From: Panicum virgatum
Lineage: Eukaryota; Streptophyta; Magnoliopsida; Poales; Poaceae
Assembly: GCF_016808335.1 (NCBI RefSeq)
Contig: NC_053146.1
Span: forward strand, 27,691,495 to 27,755,494
DNA: 64,000 bases
Direction of reading: 5' to 3'
Of this stretch, positions 21,603 through 32,965 are shown in pieces. Under the pieces are notes generated by a model. It saw only the letters and a program-made list of their open reading frames with translations. It was not told the origin of the DNA and ran no database searches. The position numbers and the translations under genes are program-made. The stretch's first letter is position 1. Every line of letters starts with the position of its first letter.

Positions 21603-23924
21603 GATATAAAGTGGCTAGAAAAGTCCTTATAGGCATACAATATTAAAATGCAGTATGAAATTGTATTTAAAAGTGATAGGTGGCGTTCATGTTATACTTG
21701 CCTTCCTCAAAGTTCTCCTACTGCTCTGAAGACGGTGGCTGCTCCGGGTACTGGTACTCCTCCGAAGGATCAACGTCTACTCACGATCGCAATGCCAAAA
21801 CAAGTCCAGCACATACACATACATGCAAACAAGAGCAAACACTAAGAAACAATACAACAATACATAAAAACAGCAAACAAAACTAAGCTAAGGCTATTCT
21901 ACGTGTTACAACGATCGCGTGGACATAAAGAACACCTAAAACGGAGCAAGAACACGAAATCTAGGCTTAAAACAAGATCTAGGGGCTAAACTGTAAGAAA
22001 AACAGAGTTTCCAAGGGTTTCTGCACAAAAACCAGGGACTAAAACATAATTAAATGGAAAGATCCAGGGCTAACATGCAAAAAAAGCACGGGCTGGACTG
22101 CGAACGCTATTTCTGGAAATCTCAGGGGTCTAAACGTTAAAAAACAGGACCGATCTGCAATTACTTCTGAGTTGTCTAGGACTACGGGTTGATTCTGCAA
22201 AAGCCCGAGGGCTCTTTAGCAAAAGCGCCAGGCCGAACTGGTATCTAAGGACTGGGGCCGTTGGATCACGATCTGGCGGATTAGATCGAAGGCACACGGG
22301 TCCGGTGGCGCTGGGTCGCTGGAGGTGGCTACTTCACGGCGGCGCAGGCTAATGCTCACCGGAGTTCGTCGAATTCGACGCTTCGGGGGTAAAATCGGGC
22401 AGGGCTTTTGCTTGGGAGGAAGAGCGCCGCATGCGTGATCCACCTGGACCAACAGCGAGGCTTGGCAAGGCTCGGAGCTGTGCGTGCGACGGTGGCGGCA
22501 GGTCTGAGCATCGGGAACACGCTGGCTTGTGGCGTTTGGGCACCTAAAGGGCGCTACAGGCTACGAGAACTTGCGCAAAAGGAAGAGGAGGTCGGGGTGT
22601 AGCTCACCGAGGCTCGAATCGAGTGGGAAGGCCGTGCAGGGAGGTCGGCGGTGAAGACCGGCGGTGAGGGTCGACGCTGCTCATGTGGATAGGTCGACGC
22701 AGGGGTTCCCCGGGCTGCTGGGCTCCGCAGGTCGGCTCGTGGAGTGCCTGCGAGGGAGCCACGGCGGTAAGGGAGGTCATGGGGTCGCCGGAGGTGAGCA
22801 ATTGCTCGGGGTTGGACTCACCAGCAGCGATGGCTTCGGGGTGAAATCCGGCACGTGCAGGGCTCTAGGTCGAGGAAAGAGGCCCCGAGGAGACTTCTGG
22901 CGCCAAGGTGAAGTGGCTGCGGGGTCTAGCCGGGGCTAGGGTGCGGCGGAGCAGCGTGGCCGCGGTGGCGTGGAGCTCTGCGCAGCAATGGTGTGGCGGA
23001 GTGAGGTAGCTACGGTGCTGTGGCGGCAGTGGCGTGGTGAGATTAGGTCACAGTAGAGGGCGCCGCATGCTAAAAAGGAGGCGTGAACCTGGACGTGGTT
23101 GCCCAGGATGGAAGGCCGGCGAGGATCCCGGAATGATGGGCGCTATGCGGGGGAAGCGGATCACACCAACAGCTCAGCGTGATCCCGGGCTCTGGTGGCG
23201 CTTCTAGAAGGACGAGGGGCGAGCGGGCGAGCTGACCGGTGGGTCTGCAGGGCCGAGTGGTTCACAAGGCAGCGGGGCTCGGGAAGGTCCGTCGGGGTCG
23301 GACGAGACGGAGCAGGGGCGTTCGGCGTGGGGGACCCGGGAGGAAGAAGCTGACGGGTGGGGCCGCGGTGTCAGTCGCACGGGCAACAACGGCCGAGAGC
23401 GCGGCGTGCGGTTGAACGGCGCCGACAGGTGGGACCTCCTTGTCAGCCGGAAGAGCGACGCGGCGCGGGATGTGGGTTGGAGCGTGGGGCGAGCTGGGCT
23501 TCGGCGACGCTGTCTTGCTGGGCCGAGCGGGAGGCGGGGTCGCGGGCCAGACGCAGGAGAGGGCGCTAGGCCGTGCTGGCGCGGAGGGAAATGGGCCGCG
23601 GGGGGCAGAACGGGCTGGGCTGGTAAGGAGGAGGAGGTGGGCTGCTGGGTTGGATTAGGTTTCTGGTTTTCTTTCCTCTTTTCCTTTTCCAAACACACTC
23701 AAACTAATTTTGAATTCAAATCAAATTTGAATTCGAACCCTATGCACTCAATGAAATACAACTTATGCACCAGCATGAATGCACAAACATGTTACCTAAA
23801 AAAAATTTTATTTCCTTGTGAAAATTAATTAAGTTAAATGCAAAGCTAAGCAAAATTAAAACCTATGCAAGAATTAAATCTATTGACTTTATTATAAATT
23901 TGAAATTTACATTAGGGTGTTACA
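20393..23924 (-). repeat. chromovirus 5' LTR (right copy)
   Basis: 3532 bp, TGTAACACC...GGTGTTACA. It matches 11698-15218 throughout but lacks about 60 bp near its left end and carries an (AT)n expansion at 21539-21599 where the left copy has only (AT)5. Confidence 0.92.
21539..21599. repeat. (AT)n microsatellite
   Basis: About 30 AT units inside the chromovirus 5' LTR; the allelic position in the 3' LTR (12891-12900) has five. Confidence 0.95.
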
Positions 23925-23940
23925 GCGGTAAACACCGACA
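23925..23940 (+). repeat. duplicated target GCGGT and last 11 bp of outer 5' LTR
   Basis: GCGGT repeats 11693-11697; AAACACCGACA completes the 413-bp outer LTR. Confidence 0.9.
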
Positions 23941-23941
23941 G

Positions 23942-23959
23942 CTGGCGCGCCAGGTAGGG
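23942..23959 (+). other. outer gypsy primer-binding site
   Basis: CTGGCGCGCCAGGTAGGGG begins directly after the outer 5' LTR, a primer-site type common in grass gypsy elements. The tRNA is not assigned here. Confidence 0.65.
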
Positions 23960-23986
23960 GATTCGGCGAGTTCTCCAACGTATTCG

Positions 23987-25880
23987 ATGGCCGGATCAAG
24001 CAACGCCAACAGCATGCCAGAAGGCACGACTTTCGTTTTCGGTTCCTGGGCTTGCACGACTGATGGAACGGAAGGCTTTTCCAGCCACCTTGTCAGGCCT
24101 AACTTGCCTAAATCGAAAACCCGCTCCCAACTCGCCGACATCCGTGAGTCTGCGGATCTCGACGAGAAAAGAGTTCCACCCGAACTTGACTCGGACAACC
24201 CAGGAAATGTGACAACTCAAAACTAAACTCTTGGTTTGGTCGAGTTCGACACAAATTCTGATTCCGAAAAGCCTTACTTTTCCAAAACTCTTGGGAAATA
24301 CCTGGCTCATCTGAAGACAATCAAACGCCCTAAGATCAAAAACTCAGAACTACTCGCCGGAGTGGATCAAGTTTCACGATCGATAGAGGGCTGCATCAAA
24401 CTTGCAGAAACCGCTCTCAGCCCATCTGTGCAACAGCAGAATCCTAAAGCACTAAACCCACCGCAGAAGAGGTCGGGCAACATGCTCTCAGGAATCGATC
24501 GGGTAAATTCAAAGCTTGCTAACTGCATTAAGGTGGCTGAAAGCACTCTGCAAAACAAAGCGCAGAAATCGGGAGGAGGAATCTGTGGGGGAGCTGGTGA
24601 GACAAACCCCCGGCTTGTTCGGATGGGACCTTCTATCTACAGGATACCTCAGAGCCCTTCACCGAAACCTACTCACACTCGGTCTCCGAAACCAGTCGAA
24701 TCCATGTTCGATCAGGACTTTGATCGCTTCATGAACGGTCTCGAAAACTTTGAACCATTTGACGATCTTGAAGAGTGGTCAGACAATGTCGAGTTGTTCA
24801 TGGATGCCATGGCCAAACCAACCAAGCATGCCAACGCTCTTTTGGAACTGGCCAAGCTTAAAAAAGGAAAAGCCAAGGCCCTAGAACAATCCAGCGACTC
24901 AATCTATGACAAATCCTGGATTAAGGGAGCCTGAGGGGCTAACTCCTACTCAATCATGGCTACACTGGATGAATGAGAACGCCCTCCGTGTAGAGATGGG
25001 CATACCGCTTCTCGCTCACCCAAAGCATACATACTCAAAAATTGGTGGGCTAATCGACTCCGAATCCGAGTACTCCTCCGACCCGGAGGATCAACTGGAC
25101 AACCTAATCCAGTACAGTAAACAAGTCGAGTCCAACTCGGCTAAGAACCTCAAGTCCGATCAGGACTCCCTCCCTAACCTGATTATATATGCAATGCCGC
25201 AAGGACGGACAGTGTACCTCAGGAAGGCACAAGATCCCAACGCTTCTGCCTCACAACTAGAGGATCTACCCTACCAACAGAGCACTCCTTTAGACCCGTC
25301 CTCAAGCAAACAAGACCAAGAAGTTCAAGACCTCTGCCGTGAAATCCTCATGGTTCGTATCACCGAAGAACCTAAGGGCGATCCCACGGAGTGTCTTATC
25401 CTCGATGACTACAATTCTAATGATTTCAACGAGTACCTTTCCGACAATATGGAAATTACTCCTACAATCACAGAAGCCCGAGTCGCTACCAAGGAGGATC
25501 TACCTGCTCCTCCTCCTCCAGCGGTGATCGTCACCGTCCAACTGGACGAGCAGCATCCAGCAGAAGATCTCTATGAACGTCGTCGCCAGCTCAACCAGAA
25601 GAGGGCGTTCAGGCATCAGCACCTCGCTAACACCCTACAAGAACAACAAGGAGACAACTACTACTACTCCAACTGCGATCTCCGCAGTGTGATCAATGTT
25701 GGGCGCGATGTGCGCAACCTCATCATCTCAAGAAGAAAGGAACGAGAGGAAGTCGAGGCATATAGCCCTTCTTCCAACTACCGCATCCCGCCAAAGGCTT
25801 CCGCATCTTTCAAGAAGTACAAGCCGGCAACCACCAGTACCCGTCCTCAGGGTAAACCACGCACCCAGCATCAAGCTTAA
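23987..25880 (+). pseudogene. outer gypsy gag-like protein (N-terminal type), broken
   Basis: One reading unit of about 630 residues in three pieces. ATG 23987 to TAA 24224-24226 continues in the same frame to 24934; then a frameshift near 24906-24930 leads to 24906-25880. Features: an acidic N-terminus, two similar helical segments (LLAGVDQVSRSIEGCIKLAE and MLSGIDRVNSKLANCIKVAE), a long acidic middle, and a basic end with INVGRDVRNLIISRRKER, YRIPPKASASFKK and RPQGKPRTQHQA. The end resembles the Gag N-terminal region of RIRE2/Grande-like gypsy elements, but the capsid core, zinc knuckle and all of pol that normally follow are absent. Packaging signals or Gag could be supplied by an autonomous partner. 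Confidence 0.6.
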
Positions 25881-26040
25881 TCGTCTCAGAACGGAAACAG
25901 GATCAACAAAGTACTGCTACGCAAGTGCTTTATCCACCCAAAGAGCTCTCACACGATCTTCCGGTGTGACTCACTCTGCAAGGCCCTTGGGGCACCTCTC
26001 CTAAAGGAGACACCACCAATAAATCTAGTCGACCTCTGTG

Positions 26041-26330
26041 TCGACTAGTGGTACTAGTCGACCATCATATCTACTAAGTTTCTTTTTTGAATAAGTCTTA
26101 TTCAGTCATATAAACCATTGCTCACGTCCAACGAGCAAGGGGTAGGTCTTAAGAGTCAGAGTCTGTCACTTTACAGTTATTGTAATTTCGACAAATCTAA
26201 ATAAAGTTGATTTCTCCCATATCGACTACTTGGCTCCTGCTCACACGACCAATACCCCACCTCGAAAGACCTGCTCAGCATTAGAGCATCTATCGTGTAG
26301 TTTTTATGGTTCTCACTCGAGTGCTTTTTT
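26041..26330 (+). other. noncoding region after gag-like ORF
   Basis: No ORF or motif; it contains GTCGACTAGTGGTACTAGTCGAC, a short palindromic stretch near 26029-26060. Confidence 0.4.
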
Positions 26331-27235
26331 GACATTTACATCTTGGGCAACCCGACGGGGTTTGTACCTAACAGCTCTGTCCTAAAAGACACTCTTGTCC
26401 TCCGGTAGGACACCCTACTCACCCTGCTCGAGTAGGTCTTAGATACTCTTTCAGCACCTTCATCTTGGGCAACCCGATAGGGTTAGTACCTAACAGACTT
26501 GCCCTAAGAGTTACTCCAGTCCTTGGTTAAAAGGACACCTTACTCGCCTCGCTCGAGTAAGTTTTGGGATATCTTTTTGACATTTACGTCTTGGGCAACC
26601 CGACGGGGTTCGTACCTAACAGTTTTGTCCTAAGGATTACTCCAGTCCTTGGTTAAAAGTACACCTTACTCGCCTCGCTCGAGTAAGTTTTGGATATCTT
26701 TTTGACATTTACGTCTCGGGCAACCAGACGGGGTTCGTACCTAACTGTTCTGTCTTAAGGATTACTCCAGTCCTTTGTTAAAAGGACACCTTACTCGCCT
26801 TGCTCGAGTAAGTTTTGGATATCCCTTCGACATTTACATCTTGGGCAACTGATGGGGTTCGTACCTAACAGTTCTGTCTTACGGATTACTCCAGTCCTTG
26901 GTAAAAAGGACACCCTACTCGCTGGCTCGAGTAGGTCTTGGATACTCTTTCGGCACCTTCGTCTTTGACAACTCGACGGGGTTAGTACCTAGCAGACTTG
27001 CCTTAGAGTTACTCTAGTCCTCAAGTAGGATACCTTACTCGCTCTGCTCGAGTAAGTTTGGGATGTTTCTAGAATATTCACGTCTTGGTTAACTCGACGG
27101 AGTTCAATCCTAACAGTCCTATTCTAGAAATCAATCCAGTCCATTAATAGGACATACTACTCGATACGATCGAGTAGTTTGGGCCATTTTTGTAAACAGC
27201 TGCATACTATCTAGGTAACCAAACAAGGTCTATCC
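26331..27235 (+). repeat. tandem array, about 8 copies of a ~124-bp unit
   Basis: The marker TCTTGGGCAACCCGACGGGG (with variants) followed by GTACCTAACAG recurs at about 26341, 26463, 26589, 26714, 26839, 26962, 27082 and 27209, spacing 120-126 bp. Each unit also has a TACTCG..CTCGAGTA palindrome-like box. The first five are most alike; the last two are diverged. Noncoding, inside the outer gypsy element. Confidence 0.85.
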
Positions 27236-28095
27236 TAAATGGTCAACTACGAAAACCCCTCAAGGAGTACAAATTAGTTCTTGATACTCTAAAATAAGTT
27301 GACACAAGTTTCCTACTTACTTAGTTTACTATGGGAATCTCCGTTACAGAATCTTTTTGCCTCGAGTACTTGTCGGGTACTACTCGCTTGCTTGAGATAC
27401 AAAAAGAACTCCTGTTTTCCCTTAATAATCTAAGTATTTGTCGAGAGCTCCCTGTCTTCTTATCTATCGAGAAACTTCTTAAAACTACTAAATACTCAAT
27501 AAGAGTTCTTCCCCCATTTGAACAACAAAGTTCATATTAGTCGCGTGCTAATTGAAAATTTTTCCTCCAAAAAGGAAATTCATACAAGCTATGGCTACTC
27601 ACACCTTTAAGTGCTATTCCCACTTGGTTAATCCCGCGGGATTCAATCCTAACCGGTCAGCACTATAGTTACGATTAAGAAACATACAAACTCGATTTGA
27701 TTCGAGAATATGTTGCCTCCTAAGGCACCCATGGATACAATTCATCGTATCTACTATTATGACTGAGTGGGCCCGATGCTGCCTACAGTCAGAACCCATG
27801 AGTATGACTACTCGACACATTAAGGGATTTCACAATCCTAACAAGTACTTGTTACACAAACATCCAGCATTTGTTCAAAGTACTTCTGGCCCACACGCCA
27901 ACTCAAATACAAGAAAAGCTTAAGGAGACTCTCCTCTGCTCAAGGCTTCTACAATCTGATCAGCCACCCTGGAAGTTTCCGCCAAGTACTGACGGAACTG
28001 ATCATCAGTACAATCAGCTTGGCTCCTTAACCAAGAACATCCAGACGAGTGGTTTGACAATAAGATTTCACCAGCCCAAGTACGTGACCTATGTA
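27236..28095 (+). other. noncoding internal part of outer gypsy
   Basis: No supported gene; a further diverged array-like motif occurs near 27630. The 27871-28410 plus-strand frame overlaps the antisense exon and is taken as its shadow. Confidence 0.4.
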
Positions 28096-30832
28096 CTAGC
28101 GGGTAATGTGGGAAACAAACCTCTCGAAGGCTCCAGGCACCCTGCGAAGCCTCCCGGCCAGCGTGAGTGGTTCATCTCCATCTCTAACTGGGATATCCAT
28201 GGCCTCGGCTACCTCCAGGGCGGCATCTCTGACTTCTTTCAGCTCCACGAGCTCACACTGCATCGAGTCTCGAGACTCTGTCAAAGTCTTGAGCTGTTGC
28301 AGCATCGATGCTGCTCACAATCAGAGTCCTCTTTAATCTTCTTAAGCTTCTCTATCTCATCTACATTTCGGTACATAAGAATCTTTAAATCCAGTACCAA
28401 GCTTTCCTGAATCTCTAAAGATTTGGCACAAGCTGTGTACTCGATTAAAAAGAAAATCTTATAAACACCAAGCGGATCTACTAGTCGAGTGCATATCAAA
28501 TGCTAAAGCCTAACCTTTCTTAGATTGGAAAAGCTTTTTCAGCTTCCCTTCAAGAGCAGTCTTCTCAGATGAGAGCGTCTTAACCCTCTCCTTGAGAGCA
28601 TTTAGCTCTGTCTCATCTGGCGTCTGGACACCCTTTCGTCCCGGTGCCTCCTGCAAAACAAAAAGATCAGCATACTACTCGATCTACTATAAAAAGTACT
28701 CGAAACATTCGACTACTTACCTCCAGCAGCTTAAAAGTATGCTCTACCTTCTCTCGCGACAAGTCACTTCCCGATATAACTTGGGAACTACTCGCCACAA
28801 CAATAGTCTTCTTGGGCACTTCTTCGATCTTTCCTACAGTATTCCCCATGTTTTGGGAATCTAAAGGAAGGACATGCTACTTAACTATATCAAGAGCAAA
28901 CAAAAGGATACCTTTCTACGAAGCACTACAAGCTTACCTGCAGGGGTCTCCATAGGCTGTTTATCATCGCCTCCCTTAGGAAGCTTCTCGCCTGCTCCTT
29001 CTCCTGGAAGCCTGCCGCTTCCGTCATCCTCTGGGATTTCCTCAGTGGCCCTCTCTAGGTTCGGCAATGGAGAATCTAGAAGCATAGCGTTGGCCATCAC
29101 CTCCGCATCGCGAGCACTCATCTCAGGAGTACTCGGGGGCTTCTCCAGCCCCGGCTGAGGATCCGAGTGGCTCTCAGCCCCCACGTCCTCTCCCAGGACC
29201 GCATCTCTGCAAAAACAAAGTAGTTACAAACTACTAGATTCAAAATAGACCCTACACATACAAGTTCTAAAGAACTTACGCAGGAGCTCTTATTAGGGCA
29301 AATTCCTTGATGCCAAATCTGTGGGCAGGCTTTGTGATCATGGCCAGCTTACCCGCACCAACAGTCTTATTTACATTGGAACTACTCGTTGAATGAGTAG
29401 CCCCGATCCCACTTGATGGGTCCACTGCGGTGGAGAGGACAGTTTGTCCCACCACAGTATCATCCCCAGATACCGAGGCCCGTGGCACCTTTGCCGCCGG
29501 ACTTAGAAAAGCAAAAACACAAATCAAAACTTGCAAATCGACAACTAGAAAGTACTCGATTGCAAAATAACTAGCTACTTACCTGTCGCTAGTGGTATGG
29601 GAGGAATTGCTACGCTTCCTCGCCACTGACCAAGTACTCCTTGGGCGCTCGGTCTGGGCATCAGCACTTGGAGTGGGGCTGTGCTCCTCATCACTCCTTT
29701 CCCCAGACGCTGTCTCATCTGCACATCCAAGTCTGGATATCAGTACTGTTTATATGAAACCTCATATGACATGATTAACAGGTCGAGGAAATTAGAATAA
29801 AAGGGCGAATAAATGCCTGGTAGCGAAGGACTACTCTTAAAGCGATCCATGTCCTCCTACAGAAAGTAAATCCTATCAGATTTACGCTATGGTAAAGTAC
29901 TCGATTTCTATGAATCGACTACTCTTATCAAGTACCTGCTTCGGCGGATTCGCAGCAGAAAATGTACCAGGAACAACTGGGATTCTATTTACATTCTTCA
30001 GAAGTTGTTGTATTCGACTAAAAACTATGTCATCCGAGATCTCTTCCTTCGAGTATCTTGACGGATCAGTTGTTCCTTGATACTGGAATCCAAGCAATTC
30101 CCGAGCCTGCAATGGCTGAATTCTTCACTTCATCCAGTCAACATGACTGCTTCCCCAGTCAACATATTTTGCCTCAGAATGGCAATTTGCTCGAGAAGTT
30201 GGGAAATCTGACTCTCGTCGACTGGTTTCTTATTCCATTCAGACCATTGAATAGGAGCACCGGGAGTAATGGATGGAAAACTTCTTGACTTGTTCTCGAC
30301 ATAGAACCACTTGGATTTCCATTCGATTACTTTATTACTAAGGTCATAAGGGATATACACTCTATCCTTTCTTTGTCTAAGTTGGAGACATGCGCCCCCT
30401 ACTACATCTAAGATGAATCTATTGGGCTGCGGTTTCAATTGAAAAAGAAAGCGAAAGAGCTCAAAATGGGGGATCGATGCCCAGAAAAGCTTCGCATAAA
30501 TGCACGAAGATGGAAATATGGACAAAGGAATTTGGGGTCAGATGATGCAATTGGATCCTGTAATAGCGCAGGAGTCCAGAAAAGAAAGAAGAGCAAGGAA
30601 ACCCCAATCCGCGTTCCAGGTATGAGGTGAAAGCAACGATTTCCCCCGTATTTTCATACGGATGATCTTTCCCCAATGCAGGACGCCATTGGATAACAGA
30701 TCTGGGAACTAAAAAACCCTGCGACACCAGAGAATCCAAGTCAGATTGAGAACACTTACTTGTGTTCCAACTCTCATCACGAGTTGGCTCTGCAGCCACA
30801 CCCTTCCCCTTGGTCGCTTTCTTGGGGGCCAT
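28096..30832 (-). pseudogene. antisense multi-exon gene, 'putative gypsy type transposon' (Transposase_28-like)
   Basis: Opposite to the element's sense. The start MAPKKATKGKG is at 30832. Exons read by eye with GT/AG ends: 30832-29936, 29718-29583, 29501-29280, 29206-28938, 28860-28721, 28650-28515, 28414-28096, plus a small uncertain one near 29850. Exon 1 carries the conserved domain: LVSQGFLVPRSVIQWRPALG, YLERGLGFPCSSFFSGLL, HLTPNSFVHISIFVHLCEAF, FELFRFLFQLKP and IQPLQARELLGFQYQGTTD. Later exons are acidic low-complexity; the last are Lys/Glu-rich, coiled-coil-like (EKTALEGKLKKLF). Exon 1 has a +1 shift near 30467, another near 30150 and a TGA (KRRIQ to K*RIQ); the last exon has a shift near 28310. 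The family's function is unknown. It lies in the 3' half of a pol-less element, like antisense ORFs described in Grande/RIRE2-type elements. Confidence 0.65.
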
Positions 30833-32547
30833 CCGGAAATCTACGGATCGCTTCACGCACATACACTGGTGGAAATTCTAGGGCGATAGTGGGGAGCAAA
30901 GGGAAACAAAAACTTTGGATCTGAGAGCTCGAGAAAGAGAAGACAGATCTGAAGCAGTAAAAATAAGTGGCGGCCGGTGGGGTAAAACCTAAGTTACCAC
31001 TTCATTTTATAATGCCGGTGGCAACATGGTAAAAACACCCAACAGGCCAACAATCCGTTGCAAATTGCGGAAATAATGGGATTTAAAAGAGACATTCCTT
31101 TTTCTGAGATTACATTCTAGAAAAGAAAACATTTGCATCCCTAGTCGACTACTCGACATCCTTTTCTTTAAACTAGGATTACATTCCAAAACAAGGATAA
31201 GTACTCGACATAGTACAACTACTTGCCATTACAACTCGAGTACTTTTTACATAACTTTACAAAATGACTCGGGTCTGCACGCACACTTCTTGGCTTCCTG
31301 AGAAGCCTGCTGCAGCTAGATCGGCCCGAGGCTGTGACAAAGTACAAACTTGTTATTCCCATCAAGGGAATAATGATACATGTATCCTGGGAGAAAAGTT
31401 TCAAGAGTATGAAGGCAGATTACAGTAATCACCTCACAAGTACTCTTGTAGCATCTTCTAGAAAAAAACTTCTCCTTCTCCCAGAATATGTTGTGGCAAG
31501 ATTAAGCTTCCCCGCCAGAGATGTCAGTTCTTGGGCAGTCTCAACCTGAGAACTCTAAGAGTATGACACAACTAGACTCAACCAATCCACAAAGAACCTG
31601 CCTCATTGGAAGATGCAAGGATATGATGTCCAAAATGGATCCAATGAGAGCATGGGAGTGGTAGGATGAGGTTGCAGGAACTTCTCTTGTCACTCGCAAG
31701 TTCTCTTCTAGCATCTTTTGCTAGGAAGAACTACACAAATCTCAGGAGGGCGAGAGCACGAACACCAAGGAAAAGTCATGGTCGCTACACTTTGGTGCTT
31801 CTGGTAAAGGCCTCTCTCCTGCCTTTTATAGCCACAAGGAGACTTGCTGAAGGAGAACCCGTGAATCAACAGTGCACGTTTCACGGACGCATTCATGGCA
31901 GCATTCACGGACGCAGTCAAAGCTACAATAATGCAGATTCTCCAAAACAATAACGTCTCATGTGAGCACTGAATAAAGAGCCGTACCTCCCAGGTTTTAT
32001 TCCTGAAATTATTTCTGGTGCAATCAGTGTGGCGGATCCAATTGTATCATTTTTCTGGGATTTTACCCGAAAAAGAGGTCTTTTCGGATTCCGAATATGA
32101 TGAATCCTACAAATAATCTGAAGGATAAAATTTGATGCAACGACTTAAATCCTTAATTCCAAATCTACGCTCGGGGGCTACTCGCAGCAAAAGGGATTTT
32201 GATTTAAGGCTCGGTGGCTACTGGATATAGGCATCAGAGATTTATTTTTCAATTTTTTTTGGAAAATAGACGGAAGAGACCCTCAGCCTGATTCTGCGAT
32301 TCAACCTAAGGCTCGGGGGCTACTCCATATGGAGAGTGAGTACTTCTCGCACCATATATGATTAAGATTTCAGGGCTTGAGCACCTCACAGCCTCGAAGA
32401 AAACGGAAGTACTTGAAGGACTACTCGACGTATTTGAAGGAAGGACCAGAAGCAACCAGATGGATGTTCTGACTACTTAAATTACTCAAAGACGCCCAGC
32501 CAAGTACTCGACGCCTGCAGGACTCGGCTACGAAGAGCTCGAGGGCT
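30833..32547 (+). other. outer gypsy 3' noncoding region
   Basis: It includes the presumptive promoter side of the antisense gene (30833-31000) and repeated GGCTCGGGGGCTACTC motifs (32170, 32311), typical of the 3' end of this retroelement group. No supported ORF. Confidence 0.5.
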
Positions 32548-32960
32548 TATCAGACCCGGGACAGCGGGACTGCTTATAGATATAGAATGTTCTAGAGTAA
32601 GGGATAGTTCATGGATGTACCTTACCTCTTTTGTAACTATCCGAATAGGCATAGAACTAGCTGCAGTACAAAGCAAACTACCCAATTGTGTTGTAGTAGG
32701 ACTCCAACTGTACTCGGCTAGGACTTTCCATATAACCCTGTCCCCCCGGATATATAAGGGCGGGCAGGGACCCCCTCCAAACAATCAACACCTAAGGCAA
32801 TACAAACCACACAGGACGTAGGTTATTACGCAAACTCGCAGCCCGAACATGTCTAAATCTTTGTGTTCCTTGTACCATCGAGTTCTAGAGCAGTCGATCC
32901 CTACCTACAAACCCTACTACTAAGGGTATCCCTGAGCAGGCTTGGCGGTAAACACTGACA
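32548..32960 (+). repeat. outer gypsy 3' LTR
   Basis: 413 bp, ending ACACTGACA, followed by ATGTA. Its first bases are TATCAGACCC where the 5' LTR has TGTTAGACCC, so the TG end has mutated. TATATAAG at 32751-32758. Confidence 0.92.
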
Positions 32961-32965
32961 ATGTA

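Larger units (their letters stand above)
11698..23924 (-). mobile_element. nested Ty3/gypsy chromovirus (Tekay/Del-like), 12.2 kb
   Basis: Ends are TGTAACACC and GGTGTTACA; target duplication GCGGT lies at 11693-11697 and 23925-23929. LTRs are 11698-15218 (3521 bp) and 20393-23924 (3532 bp). The primer site beside the right LTR and minus-strand pol show that it reads right to left. Domains in order: gag with intron and zinc knuckle, protease, RT, RNase H, integrase, chromodomain. Long LTRs plus a C-terminal chromodomain point to the Tekay/Del chromovirus lineage. All domains are recognisable but the polyprotein has about ten stops or shifts, so it is inactive. Confidence 0.93.
11296..32960 (+). 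mobile_element. outer non-autonomous Ty3/gypsy-type LTR element (contains nested chromovirus)
   Basis: The 5' LTR starts TGTTAGACCCGGGATAGC; the element ends ACACTGACA. Target duplication ATGTA lies at 11291-11295 and 32961-32965. After removing the nested element and its duplication, both LTRs are exactly 413 bp and the element is about 9.43 kb. Order: LTR, primer site, broken gag-like ORF (23987-25880), tandem repeats (26.3-27.2 kb), antisense spliced gene (30832 to 28096, minus), noncoding 3' part, LTR. No protease, RT, RNase H or integrase motif is present, so it must be mobilised in trans. The gag end and antisense gene resemble the RIRE2/Grande-type group. Confidence 0.9.

Noticed and set aside
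21449..21646. ORF with long Ile-Tyr run
   Set aside because: It is a translation of the (AT)n microsatellite.
26331..27235. Regularly spaced repeats resembling a CRISPR-like array
   Set aside because: The whole 124-bp unit is repeated, with no unique spacers, in a plant retroelement; it is a tandem repeat.
27871..28410. 179-residue plus-strand ORF
   Set aside because: It overlaps the last exon of the antisense gene in reverse; no domain of its own.
31666..31953. 95-residue plus-strand ORF in outer gypsy 3' region
   Set aside because: No similarity recognised and a minus-strand ORF overlaps it; likely chance.
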